In this document: positions 1 through 10,415 of the stretch, one piece after another
Numbering within the stretch: position 1 is the stretch's first letter
Layout of the letters: each line of letters opens with the position of its first letter
Notes under the pieces: model-generated
What the model saw: only the letters and a program-made list of their open reading frames with translations
Told to the model about the DNA's origin: nothing
The model's database searches: none
Made by a program: the position numbers and the translations under genes
Source: Dictyostelium firmibasis
Taxonomy: Eukaryota > Evosea > Eumycetozoa > Dictyosteliales > Dictyosteliaceae
Direction: 5' to 3'
DNA length: 52,500 bases
NCBI GenBank assembly: GCA_036169595.1
Contig: CM069765.1
Span: 7,980,001 to 8,032,500 of the forward strand

Positions 1-805
1 TTTTAAAAAAATAAATAAAAAAAAAGATGGTGAATGGAGTTTTGCATTAAATGATTATACAGGTCAAGGTGTTATGGATTATTTATATGGACCACAAATG
101 GAAGCATTAGCAGCAATTGTTGATCCATTTAGTTATCGTGATAGATATACAATGCCAATCTATACAATTGCATCAAGTGATGATGAGTTTTTCCTTCCAG
201 ATTCTGCACAATTCTTTTGGAATAATTTAACAGCAACACCAGAGAAACATCTTAGAATCGTACCAAATGCTGAACATTCATTAATGGGTCATCAAATTGA
301 TATCATTTTATCGATTGTCACATTCGTTAGATTATTAGTTACTGGACAACCACGTCCAACTTTTACATGGGATATTACATACTCTGATGATTTGAATACT
401 GGTACAATCGTTTTAACTGTTCCAGAGGGTGGTATTGTACCATACAAAGTTAAAGTTTGGACAGCAATCACTGAAAGTACAACTAGAAGAGATTTCCGTA
501 TCATTACATGTATGGATATCGCTAAATGTATTCAATTCATCATTTGGGAACCATCTGATGTTTCTCAAACTTCAGCTGGTGTCTATTCAATGACTTTATC
601 CAAACCAGATGCTGGTTGGAGAGCATTCTTCCTTGAAGCTGAATATTTATACGCCAAGAATTCAATCAACGATGAATATACTCTTAAATTCACCACTGAA
701 GTTGCTATAGTACCAAATACTTTACCATTCGGTTCATGCTCTGAATATGGTGCATGTGGTGATGGTAGTAAAGGTGATAGTGCTAGTTCAACTGCAACTT
801 TATAA
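1..805 (+). CDS. aprA: C-terminal part of PhoPQ-related secreted protein (AprA-like), 5' truncated by window
   Basis: The window opens in an intron. An acceptor AG lies at 25-26, so the visible last exon runs from 27 to the TAA at 803-805, starting inside a split codon. The protein begins with residues GEWSFALNDYTGQG. It matches the C-terminal half of the PhoPQ-activated pathogenicity-related family, an alpha/beta-hydrolase fold. The segment SSDDEFFLPDS carries the likely acid residue, and PNAEHSLMGH the likely catalytic His. The region after that is a beta-rich C-terminal domain ending in a Gly/Ser tail. In Dictyostelium the best-known member is AprA, a secreted factor that slows cell proliferation. 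I assign the symbol from family plus remembered neighbourhood, so a paralogue is possible. The nucleophile and the signal peptide lie left of the window. Family call is firm, symbol less so. Confidence 0.75.
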   Translation, partial: FKKINKKKDGEWSFALNDYTGQGVMDYLYGPQMEALAAIVDPFSYRDRYTMPIYTIASSDDEFFLPDSAQFFWNNLTATPEKHLRIVPNAEHSLMGHQIDIILSIVTFVRLLVTGQPRPTFTWDITYSDDLNTGTIVLTVPEGGIVPYKVKVWTAITESTTRRDFRIITCMDIAKCIQFIIWEPSDVSQTSAGVYSMTLSKPDAGWRAFFLEAEYLYAKNSINDEYTLKFTTEVAIVPNTLPFGSCSEYGACGDGSKGDSASSTATL

Positions 806-2514
806 AAAAGAAAATAATAAAAAAAAAAAAATTTTAGAAAAAAAAAAAAGTTTTATATATTTATATATTTGTTTATTTATTTTTATATTTATTTATTTTC
901 CATCAATACAAGAAAATATTAAATTTTTTAAAAAAATATTTTTATTGTAATTTTTAAATGATTTAATAATATCAAGATTTTTGTCAGGAAAAAAGGAAAT
1001 CATTGTAATTGTTTGATTTGAAACCAAAAATTTTTCAATCCTTTTTAAATTTGTTTCTCTACAATAATTTTCATAATAGATTTTTAAAAGTATTTATATT
1101 TTCATTTCTATTTATATGTAATGAAATTTTGTCTAGATGATGAAACTTCACCATTCTTGTAAAATATTATTAATTCTTAATAGATCATAACCATCATCAT
1201 TTGATTTAATTTAAATTTTTGTTGGTTTATAATGATTTAAAAAATCAAAAGAATATTCATAGATTTGGTATTGGTCAGAAGTAAATTCAGTAAACTCTTT
1301 ACTATTTGATATCGGAGGACCATTTTCCCACATTATCCATAACCTTTCAAAACTATATTGAATTGGGTGTTGTTCATATAAATGAGTTGGAATATATTTT
1401 CCCCTGTGAAATAAATTGGATACATATTATTCATAAAATGAATTCTTTTTAAATTTAATCCTTTCTTTTTTAATTTCTTGTGATAAAATTGGAAAATAAT
1501 AATCTTTGACTTTTTTTCACAAAATATATTCAATCTCTTTATATTTTATTAATTTATTATTATACTTTGATGTTTTCATCAATGTTTTTCTGACAATCAT
1601 TGTCTTTCAAAATATATGATATAAAAGTGTCATAAAAAAAAGATTAAATTTATTTTTTTTACTATAACAATTTATAATATTTTGAATAGTTTTAAATGTG
1701 TGTTTATTGAATAATTAAGAATTTCATTAAATTTTAAATCTTTTAAAAGTAATATTAATAAAGCTGAAAATATAAAATGATTTAATTTATTCATATTAAA
1801 AAAAAAAAAAAAAAGGTATATGATTTTGTGTATTTTTTAAAATTTTATATTTTATATTTAAAAAAAAAAAAAAAAAGTTGTATTAATTAAAATTTGAATT
1901 TCAGAATTTGAACCAGTTTCAAATAATACATCCAACCAGCTGGTCAAAATAAATCATTTTTTTTTTTTCAAAATTTTTTTTTTTTTTTAAATATAAAATA
2001 TAAAATTTAATCGATTTCTTTTTGTAAGGTAACGTCTTTTTATTTTTTTTTTTTTTTTTTCAAACGCATATTAAATCACCATAACCACCAGTAGTTTTTG
2101 ATTTTTTTTTAATTTTTTTTTCATTTTTTTTAAATTTTTTTTTTTTTTTTTTCATATTTTTTTTTTTCACCATTTTTTTTATAATATTACATAGAATCAC
2201 AAGAATAACACAATAATAATATTAATAATTAAAAGTGCTTTAGTTATTATAATTATCACACACACAATAGTGTTATAGTGTTCATTATTTGTTTTTTTAT
2301 TTTTTAATATTTTCAAAATTTTTTTAATTTTTTTTTATTTTTTCAAAATCTCACACTACAACTAATTTTATTTATTTACTTATTTATTTATTTATAGAAA
2401 TTTTTTTAGTTTTTTTTTTTTATATTAAAAAAAAAAAAATCGATATTTTTAATAATACAAAAAAAGAGGATATTAATATCTTCATTTTTTATATAAAGGA
2501 AAAGAAAAAAAAAA
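806..2514. other. Gene-free stretch, 1.7 kb, with one decayed coding patch
   Basis: Mostly AT-rich spacer. It holds the 3' end of the AprA-like gene and the promoter of the LMBR1 family gene, with dense T and A runs from about 1790 to 2510. Between about 1200 and 1650 the base composition is richer and the minus strand reads as broken coding sequence, listed separately. A perfect 10-base palindrome ACCAGCTGGT lies at 1935-1944. No RNA gene was recognised. Confidence 0.7.
1200..1650 (-). pseudogene. Decayed coding patch, family not recognised
   Basis: On the minus strand this stretch has codon-like composition unlike the surrounding homopolymer spacer. One readable segment, about 1218-1410, gives peptides such as YIPTHLYEQHPIQYSFERLW and FTEFTSDQYQIYEYSFDFLN, then a stop. 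Further upstream, near 1600, an ATG opens a segment beginning MIVRKTLMKTSKYNNKL. The segments are interrupted a few times, so no intact gene is present. I do not recognise the family. It could also be a short intron-containing gene, because a CAG precedes the last segment, but the interruptions make a relic more likely. Confidence 0.4.
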
Positions 2515-4974
2515 ATGTCAAGTAATACTACAACACCATCACCACCAACCACACAAACTCCAAGTATAGGACCAGTACCAATACCATATGAATCAGCAGG
2601 TTTTGGAAATTTGTTATTTTTCGCTATTTCAATAATACTTTGTGGACTTGTTGTTTTGGTTGGTATGAAACAATATATTTCATTAAAGAGAACACCAATA
2701 TATGCAACCTTTTTTTCTTTTATTGGTTGGTTTATGTGTTTTTCAATTGCATATTTAGTACCATTAGATATTATTGTTGTAAGTTATTTACCTATTTAAT
2801 AATCAAAAAAAAAAAAAAAATTTATATATATATATTAATATTATTTTATTATTCTCTAAAAAAAAAAAAAAAAAAAGACTGATCATTTACAATGTGTTGT
2901 TGAAAATAATGAAACTTTAACAGGAGAATGTGAAACACCAGTTACCTATTTACCATATGGTATGATAACTGAACAATGGAGATTTTTATATTTTGGATCA
3001 TTGGTATTGTGTTGGGTAATATTCCCAGTACTTCAATCATTTTCGACAGCAGGTGATTTTAGATTTTGGGAGAGAGTAAAGAGAGCAATTAAAGAGAATG
3101 TCATTTTATATACATTTATGGGAATTGGTGGATTAATTGGTGTTATTGTAATTCTTAGTGTCAAAGAGATGGATCCAAGTAGTTTTTTAAGTTTTGTAAT
3201 GTTATTGGCTAATGTTTATGGTGTAATATTGATCACTATAACTATGGGATATGGTTTAATTGATGTACCACGTAATTTACTTAGAAAGGGTAGTCATTAT
3301 GCAATCCTTCGTAATTATCGTGTCGAAGCTGTAGTATTGAAAACAGAATTAGAGGATGTAAAGAAACAATTGATTGAACATTTGAAATTAATTAAAACCA
3401 TCTCTGATAGAGCTGGTCAATATGATCCATTTAGAATCTATTTAGATGTTATCATCTCAAAATGTCCAACAGAATATGATCAATTAATTCAAGAATATCA
3501 TGCTGAACCATTACCACCAGGTATGGAAGCTGAAATGTTAAGTTATAAATATTTAGTTGGCGTTCATTCTACTTTATTGAATTTAGTTGATCGTAATCAT
3601 TCTGCTGAAGTGTTATATGAACGTTTATTGGGTAAAGCATTTGCAATTGAGGATATCATAGAAACTCGTGAACGTAGAAAGCAATCCAATATCGATCAAC
3701 AATCAATGGAGAAATCTATTCAATGGTCGTTCAAACCATCCTCAACTAAATCTAATGCTAAATTAGAATATCTATGGCACATGTATATTCATCCATGGTA
3801 TTTTATTATTGTCGGTTTGATATGTGTATGTTTGTCTGGTATTATTCTTTGGAGTGAAATTGTTTTAGCCGTTGTTAGTAGTCCAGAGTTTTCACCATTC
3901 TATCGTGCCATCATTAGAATGGAACCAGGAATAGGTTTACAAATATTTTGTTTCATACCAATGATCTATATGTGTGTTTGTTCTTACTCTACTCTATTCA
4001 AATTACGTATTTCAAATTACTATCGTCTTGTACCACAACAATCAAATACATTTTCTATCATGTTTAGTGCAAACTATCTCTGTCGTTTGGCAGCTCCTTT
4101 AGCATACAATTTCATTCAAATTTGTCACGTAAATCAAGGTAATAAAATCGTGTCTCCTTTCGATAAGATTATGGGTGATATGAATGCTTTCGGCGATAAT
4201 GCTTTAGGTAAAAGATTCACCTTATTTTTCCCAATCTTTATGATTGTGGTTTGTATTATCTCATTCTTTAATCTTCATAAAAGACTAGCTGGTTCTTGTT
4301 GTATAAGAAGTTTAAGAATAGTAACTGATACATCAGAAGGTGCTGTCGATCATGGTTTGAGAATTTTAAAACAAGAACGTGAGGAAAGATCTCTCAATGG
4401 TGGTGTTGCACCTATTAAAACAAGAATGAGCATCGTCAAAGAAATGTTCACCAAAAAGAAAGGTGCAGGTATATTAGTTACAGATATGGATGGTGCTAGC
4501 TCTTCAAAACCAATAGATCCTTCAAATAGATACAAAGCTACACCAACCAAAGCTTCAATCAATATTCCAAAATTATCAAGAACTTATACATCTGCTTCTG
4601 GTAACGTTTATTCATCAAATCAAGATGCTGAAAATAATGGTGATACTTCAATTAAACCAATCAATAGTTTCTTTTCAAGTATTTTGGGTGATAAAGGAAA
4701 TAATAATAATAGTAATAATACATCAAATAATAATAATAATAATAATAATGATAATAATAATAATAATAATAATAACAATAGTAAAAGTAATAATAGTTCA
4801 ATTTTAACTTCAAATTATAGTTCTAGTAATACAACTATTTCAAAAGGTAAAGATAAACAAGGTTTACTTTCTTATTTAGATAAAATGGATTTCTCTTTCA
4901 AAGATGAAGATGATCATACTTTTGATGATATAGAAATGGGTGCATATGGTACTGGTCGTAAAAATAAAAAGTAA
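2515..4974 (+). CDS. LMBR1 domain-containing protein 2-like multi-pass membrane protein
   Basis: Two exons: 2515-2778 and 2878-4974. The intron has a GTAAGT donor and an AAAAAG acceptor and keeps the frame, giving 786 residues. The ATG follows an A-rich leader and the next upstream codons hold no ATG. The product shows about nine hydrophobic segments: two near the N-terminus (about residues 30-52 and 62-88), three just after the intron, a charged cytosolic loop with coiled-coil character, then four more. This is the layout of LMBR1/LMBD2 proteins, which in animals are linked to GPCR/beta-arrestin signalling. The tail of about 200 residues carries Asn tracts, is Ser/Asn-rich, and ends in acidic and basic patches. 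It lies tail to tail with the lipase-STAND gene, 66 bases apart. From memory this is the Dictyostelium LMBD2 homolog B. Confidence 0.88.
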
Positions 4975-5040
4975 TAAATTAATAAATAAATTCAATAATT
5001 TTTTTTTAAGATGTTTTATTTAAGTCGTTTTAAATTAAAT

Positions 5041-8000
5041 TTATTTTGTATTATTACTATTTTGATTATTATAATAGGAAATTAATATTAATAAAATTGA
5101 AGAAATAATTATTATTTTGTCGATTGTAAAGAAACTATTTGATTTCGAATTTTTATATTCAATAAACCAATTTGAATTATCTAAAAACTTAGATTTTTCT
5201 GGAGATAATGATTGGAATGATTTTAAAATTTCAAAATAATTTTGTAATTTGATTTTGTAATTTTTGTTTTTTGAATCTTCTAATTGATTTAAATTATAAT
5301 AAATTGAACCAATTAATTCAATTATTTGAAAAATTGAAATCAAAGAATCATTGTTGTTTGTGATTTCATTTTTTAATTGTTTGATATTATTAATGTTAAA
5401 TTTTGTTTGATTTAATTCAGTATGATTCTCTAAAATTTCTAATGATTTTTGAAAATTTGAAATACTTTCTTGTTTTAAATTTAATAATCTATAATTTTCA
5501 CCAATGTTTTTAAATGCTATTGCAACTTTCATAATGCTGTTTGAATTTGCGATTTTATCATTTTCTTCTTCTAATATTTTAATTAATTTGTTTGAATAAT
5601 TAATTGAAGTTTGATAATCCTTTAAAAGATAGGAAGAGGTTGATAATGATTCAAGAATTGGTACTAAATTTTCACAATTTGATTTTTGAATATTATATGA
5701 TTTCAAGAAACAATTGAATGACTCTTTATATTCTAACCTTTTTTTATAACAAACACCAAGATTGTTATAACTTTCACCAATATCTTTATGAGTTAAGTTG
5801 GTTCTATGAATTTTTAATCTAATATTTAATGATTCTTGAAGATTCTTTAAAGAATTTAATAAAACTGTTGGGTCAATTAAAATATTGGCATCCTTTAAGT
5901 AGGATAAACCGATTTTTTCAAAAGATGTTGCAATATCGGCATGATGAGAAGATTTGAATAATTCTTTGTAAAGTTGTATAGTTTTTTCAAATTTTTCAAT
6001 TGAAACTTTAAAATTAAATTCTAAAAATTCAATCAATGATAATTTGAAGTTACTCTTTACCAAAATTGGACAAATTTCATTTGAGTTACTTTCAATTAAA
6101 TTTAAAGCCATTAAAAATTCATTTTTTGCATTTTTAATATCATTTTTGGATAAATAATAATCACCTAAATTTAAATGAACAGATGATAAACCTTCTTTTG
6201 ATTTTTCAATCGATAATGATTTTTCATACCATTCTAATGATTCCTCTTTTAACCCCAATTTGAAATTACATAAACCAATTTGGTTATAAGTTTTTGAAAT
6301 CATTTCTAGTTTATCAGAGTTTTTTAATATCAAGTTAAAACTTGATAATGCATTTGAAAAATCTTCATTCTTTTGAAAAGAAAATCCAATTTGAAAAAAT
6401 GATTCTGATATATCATTTTTATATTCTTGATCTAAACAATTGAGCTGAGAAGATTCTTTTTTCATTTCTAAAGATTCATTTAAAAAATTTATAGATTCTT
6501 GATATGATGAAGTTAATCTATAACAAATACCTAAATTTTCAATCATTTTAATTGTACATAAATCTTTAAAGTTATCATATAAATAACGAAGGTGATTGAA
6601 ATAAATTCTCCAACCCTTTGGATGATGGCTTGATTTTAAATCTAAATTTGAAAATACTGTTTGGATACGATGAATAACTTTCTCTTTATCAGCCTCGGTA
6701 ATGATTTCATTTCTTATCAATTGTTGAATGTATTTATAGGTATTAACTTTTTCAGCAGTTTCAAAATCATTTATAACCGAAACATCTGACCAATATTTAA
6801 TGTATTGTTTAATATTCTCCATTGGTTTAATTGTTTCAGCTAGTGTATCTTGTTGTATTTTAGCTAAAACTTGATATGATATCGACTCTGGATCCAAGAA
6901 TGCCAAAGTAGACAATAATTGATTTGAATCTGGGTTGATTTTAATAAACTCTCTAATTAAATTAGATAATGTTTTACTAAAATCAATGGTTTCGGTTTCT
7001 GTTTCTTCTTTATTAAAATGGTTAACCAATATATTTAGTAAATGAATTGAAATTGGAGAATCAAAATTACAATTTGAATGAATTCCTCTACTCTTCAAAT
7101 ATCTATTTGCTTGTTCATTTGTTAATAGATTAATATTTAAAACAATTTCTTTGGTTGATTGTTTGGTTAAAGATAAAGTTCTTTCAATGAAAAAACTTTT
7201 TCTCTTTTCTACTTGACATGTTACGATTGCTCTTGTATTTAGTTTTGGCATATAGAATAAAAATGGTTCTACAACAGATAAATCTTGAACATTATCAAAA
7301 ATAAACATATAACAAGTATCCTGTGAATCCATAATTACCTTATAAAAATCAATTAAATTATTTGAAGATAATTGGAAATCATATGTAGTTCCACATTCTT
7401 TTGGTCCACTTTGTTCATTTTGATAGTTTTTTAATAGATGATTTGCAAAATCTTCATAAATCATCTCCTTTGAATTACCATGTATATAAAGTAATTTATG
7501 ATTTTTAAATGGCTGGTTATTTATTGGATTATTATAATTCTTTGAAATTGGGAATTGTTTTAATGCATATTCTAAAGCAATGGTTGATTTACCACTACCT
7601 TCTTCACCAGTTAAAATAACAATATTATTATTTTCTAAAATTTTTTCAATTTTTTCTAAATAATTATCAGGGTCAAAAAATCCTTCATTATTGGTGTGAT
7701 TAACACGAATTTTATATTCTTTTGGTTTATAATCTTGATCATTGGATGTTAATACCTTTATAATTTCTTTTGGATTTAAATTTACCACTCTTGAAACTCT
7801 TTGCTTTAATTGTTCATATGTAATAGTTTGATTTTTTATTGTAATTTGACAAAGTGATTTTTGATTAGAAAAGTCTTGAATTTCAAATAGAGATTTTAAT
7901 TCTTTTAATTGTGTTGAGATGAAATAATCACTAAATTCATAAAAATAATTTTTAATTGATAGTTGATGAATAATTTCATCAATTCTGAATCTATCAAGTG

Positions 8001-9228
8001 CAAGAATTCCACCGTATGGATTAACAACTTCAACATCATAATGAACCTCATCTTCATATGGATTGTTTGGTTTTTCTAATGCACCATTATCATTTTTTTC
8101 AAAGTAAGAAAAATAGATTGACAAATTTGAGATTTTAATTAATGGCCATTTCTTTACAATTTTGTACTCCCTTGGTTTACCAGTTTCAAAATCAAAAGTA
8201 TCCAAAATGCTACCTAATACATGGAACTTTGCACTAATGATGAAATCTAATTTCATAGTATCTATTTGTTCAACACCAGCTGGATAAATTCTATATGTTG
8301 TATCATTATCAAATATATGATTGTTCATAGAGTTTACAATGTTTGGTTCGGATAGGTAACTAACAATATTCATACAATTGTATGGGATAACTGGTTCTTT
8401 GTAATTATCTATTACTTTGAATTGGTCTAAAGCACCTGGTGAATCAAATGTTACAGTTTTTACATGTTTAAAATTATGATTGTAAAAACAATCATAGTGT
8501 GCCAACTCTGATAACCATGCACCCAAACTATGACCAACAATGGTGAGATTGTAATGTTTAGATTTACATATTTCTACTGCTTCCTTTACTACTTTAAATA
8601 CCATCCTTTGTTGAAATGAATTTCTATCCTTTAAGGTGATACCAACAACATCCTCAAACATAGTATAGGCAGCTTCTCTAAGATTGGTTGGAACAGTACC
8701 ACGGAAAGCCATGATTAAATGGTGCATCTCTTTGTTTTCATAAATAGCGAATTGAAAACCATCTTCATTTAAAAATCGAATGATTTCCAACTTTGATAAA
8801 TATTCATTGATTGACTCTAATTGTGAAGCTGTTGCTCGAGGAATATTAATTGATGGTATGTCTCTAAAATCTACAGATTTTTTATTTTGGAATACACTTG
8901 ATGCACAATAAATGTGACCAGCAATTACACCACACATATAATCTGAAGGATGGTAATTAAAAATTTGATTATTCTTTCTTAATCTTTTTATTACTTTACA
9001 AAAAGTATAGTCAAATCTATCTTGTTCCTCATTGAATAAAATACTACCAATTTTTATATTTCTTTTTAAGTGTATTAATAATCTTTCAAGTTCTTCTTTA
9101 CTTAATACAGACTTTGTTAGATCAACATAACCTTCTGGCCATACAATTTGAAATGATAGTGATGATATTGATTCAGATAATTTAATTGGTGTTAAATAAA
9201 TTGGTGTTGTATCAGATGAATCAACCAT
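5041..9228 (-). CDS. Lipase (class 3) - STAND/NB-ARC ATPase - TPR protein with C-terminal membrane anchor
   Basis: A single uninterrupted frame of 1395 residues; the ATG follows an 18-base A run on the coding strand. Residues 100-340 look like a class 3 lipase: AFRGT at about 174, and the nucleophile elbow VGHSLGAWLS with Ser234. The Asp of the triad is not obvious, since the segment YLSEPNIVNS sits where it is expected. Residues 520-870 form an NB-ARC/STAND ATPase: a P-loop GEEGSGKST at 541-549, a Walker B-like MFIFDNVQDL near 641, a sensor-like RAIVTCQ near 666, and a winged-helix-like stretch near 820-840. About nine TPR-like helical repeats fill residues 895-1270. Residues 1366-1387 are a hydrophobic helix followed by a short polar tail, as in tail-anchored proteins. 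Function is inferred: a signal-gated lipase of NLR type, with TPRs as sensor. Lipid substrate and trigger are unknown. Confidence 0.85.
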   Translation of the reverse strand: MVDSSDTTPIYLTPIKLSESISSLSFQIVWPEGYVDLTKSVLSKEELERLLIHLKRNIKIGSILFNEEQDRFDYTFCKVIKRLRKNNQIFNYHPSDYMCGVIAGHIYCASSVFQNKKSVDFRDIPSINIPRATASQLESINEYLSKLEIIRFLNEDGFQFAIYENKEMHHLIMAFRGTVPTNLREAAYTMFEDVVGITLKDRNSFQQRMVFKVVKEAVEICKSKHYNLTIVGHSLGAWLSELAHYDCFYNHNFKHVKTVTFDSPGALDQFKVIDNYKEPVIPYNCMNIVSYLSEPNIVNSMNNHIFDNDTTYRIYPAGVEQIDTMKLDFIISAKFHVLGSILDTFDFETGKPREYKIVKKWPLIKISNLSIYFSYFEKNDNGALEKPNNPYEDEVHYDVEVVNPYGGILALDRFRIDEIIHQLSIKNYFYEFSDYFISTQLKELKSLFEIQDFSNQKSLCQITIKNQTITYEQLKQRVSRVVNLNPKEIIKVLTSNDQDYKPKEYKIRVNHTNNEGFFDPDNYLEKIEKILENNNIVILTGEEGSGKSTIALEYALKQFPISKNYNNPINNQPFKNHKLLYIHGNSKEMIYEDFANHLLKNYQNEQSGPKECGTTYDFQLSSNNLIDFYKVIMDSQDTCYMFIFDNVQDLSVVEPFLFYMPKLNTRAIVTCQVEKRKSFFIERTLSLTKQSTKEIVLNINLLTNEQANRYLKSRGIHSNCNFDSPISIHLLNILVNHFNKEETETETIDFSKTLSNLIREFIKINPDSNQLLSTLAFLDPESISYQVLAKIQQDTLAETIKPMENIKQYIKYWSDVSVINDFETAEKVNTYKYIQQLIRNEIITEADKEKVIHRIQTVFSNLDLKSSHHPKGWRIYFNHLRYLYDNFKDLCTIKMIENLGICYRLTSSYQESINFLNESLEMKKESSQLNCLDQEYKNDISESFFQIGFSFQKNEDFSNALSSFNLILKNSDKLEMISKTYNQIGLCNFKLGLKEESLEWYEKSLSIEKSKEGLSSVHLNLGDYYLSKNDIKNAKNEFLMALNLIESNSNEICPILVKSNFKLSLIEFLEFNFKVSIEKFEKTIQLYKELFKSSHHADIATSFEKIGLSYLKDANILIDPTVLLNSLKNLQESLNIRLKIHRTNLTHKDIGESYNNLGVCYKKRLEYKESFNCFLKSYNIQKSNCENLVPILESLSTSSYLLKDYQTSINYSNKLIKILEEENDKIANSNSIMKVAIAFKNIGENYRLLNLKQESISNFQKSLEILENHTELNQTKFNINNIKQLKNEITNNNDSLISIFQIIELIGSIYYNLNQLEDSKNKNYKIKLQNYFEILKSFQSLSPEKSKFLDNSNWFIEYKNSKSNSFFTIDKIIIISSILLILISYYNNQNSNNTK

Positions 9229-10306
9229 TTTTTTTTTTTTTTTTTTTTTTATTATTATTATTATAATGTTTTTTTTTAAAAATTTTATATGACAGATTTA
9301 CAAATAATAAATTTTTTTAAAATATATCTTTTATTTTATTTTTACTTTTTAAAATAAAAAAATTTTAGATTTTACAATTTGCAAAAAAAAAAAAAAAAAA
9401 AAAAAGTTGAAAAAAAAGTTGAAAAAAAAAAATTTTAAAAAAAAATTAAAAAAATAAATCTTTAAATATCTTGATATATGATTGGATATCAAGGGGGGGG
9501 TATGAATAAATTTACACCCATCATAATTTTTTTAAAGGTTTTTAAATTAATTATTTTAAATAAACTATAAAAAAAAAAATTTAAATCACAAAAATTATTA
9601 TTACAACAAATATTTTGGTGGTACATGTGTTTGTTTTATTTTTTTTTTATTTTTATTTTATTTTTTATTATTTAATTTTTTTTTATTTTATTTTTAGAGT
9701 ATATTAGTATTAGAGGGGTTTAAAATCGTAACTTGAAATATAGTAATTAATTTATATCTTATAAAAAATATATATATAAAATATATTAAAAAAAAAACAA
9801 TTAAATTAATTATTTTTAAAAAGTACCAAAATAATATTATTGTTTACTTTAATTTTTTTTATTTTTTTTTTTTTTTATTTTTTACCACATTTACTTAATA
9901 CTATACTAAAAATATGAAACTTTTCAATTACAAAACGGTTTGTATTTTACAACCCCATAAAAAAAATTTTAAATTAAATATTAAAACAATAATATATGAA
10001 TTATATATAAATATATATAAATATATATATATATATTCATTTATAAATACAAAATAAAAATTAATAAAAAAAATAATATAATGAAAAAAAAAAAAAAAAA
10101 AAAATTAAAATAGAAACAAAAAAAATAATCTTAAATTTTAATAATTTAATTTTATTATCTTTTAATTGTTTTTTTCAAATTTTAATTTTTTTTTTAAAAA
10201 AAAAAAAAAAAATTAGAAAAAAAAAAATCATTTATCAAGTAGAACCCAAAAAATAACATTTAATCAAAATTTCAAATAAAAGAGAAATACAGAGTAAAAC
10301 CTATCA
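9229..10306. other. Gene-free stretch between two divergent genes
   Basis: AT-rich promoter region shared by the lipase-STAND gene (leftward) and the first dehydrogenase (rightward). It holds a perfect 8-base inverted repeat followed by a G run at 9470-9500 (listed separately). A loose inverted similarity lies between GGGGTTTAAAAT near 9715 and the complement of ATTTTACAACCCC near 9945-9957. No coding sequence or RNA gene was recognised. Confidence 0.7.
9470..9500. repeat. Perfect 8-bp hairpin followed by an eight-G run
   Basis: CTTGATAT at 9470-9477 and ATATCAAG at 9486-9493 are exact inverted copies around an 8-base spacer. The last G of the right arm starts a run of eight G (9493-9500). 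Such a G run is very rare in this roughly 80% AT genome. It lies about 240 bases upstream of the lipase-STAND ATG. Possible readings are a promoter element, a small RNA gene end or a chance structure. Confidence 0.6.
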
Positions 10307-10380
10307 ATGGATTCTAATTTTTTTAATTTTAAAAAAATTTGGTATATAACTGGTGAGTATATTTTTTTTTTTTTAGATTA

Positions 10381-10415
<35 letters not shown>

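Noticed and set aside
2779-2882. Short read-through ending of LMBR1 exon 1 as a separate gene
   Set aside because: A standard intron joins exon 1 in frame to the rest of the membrane protein.
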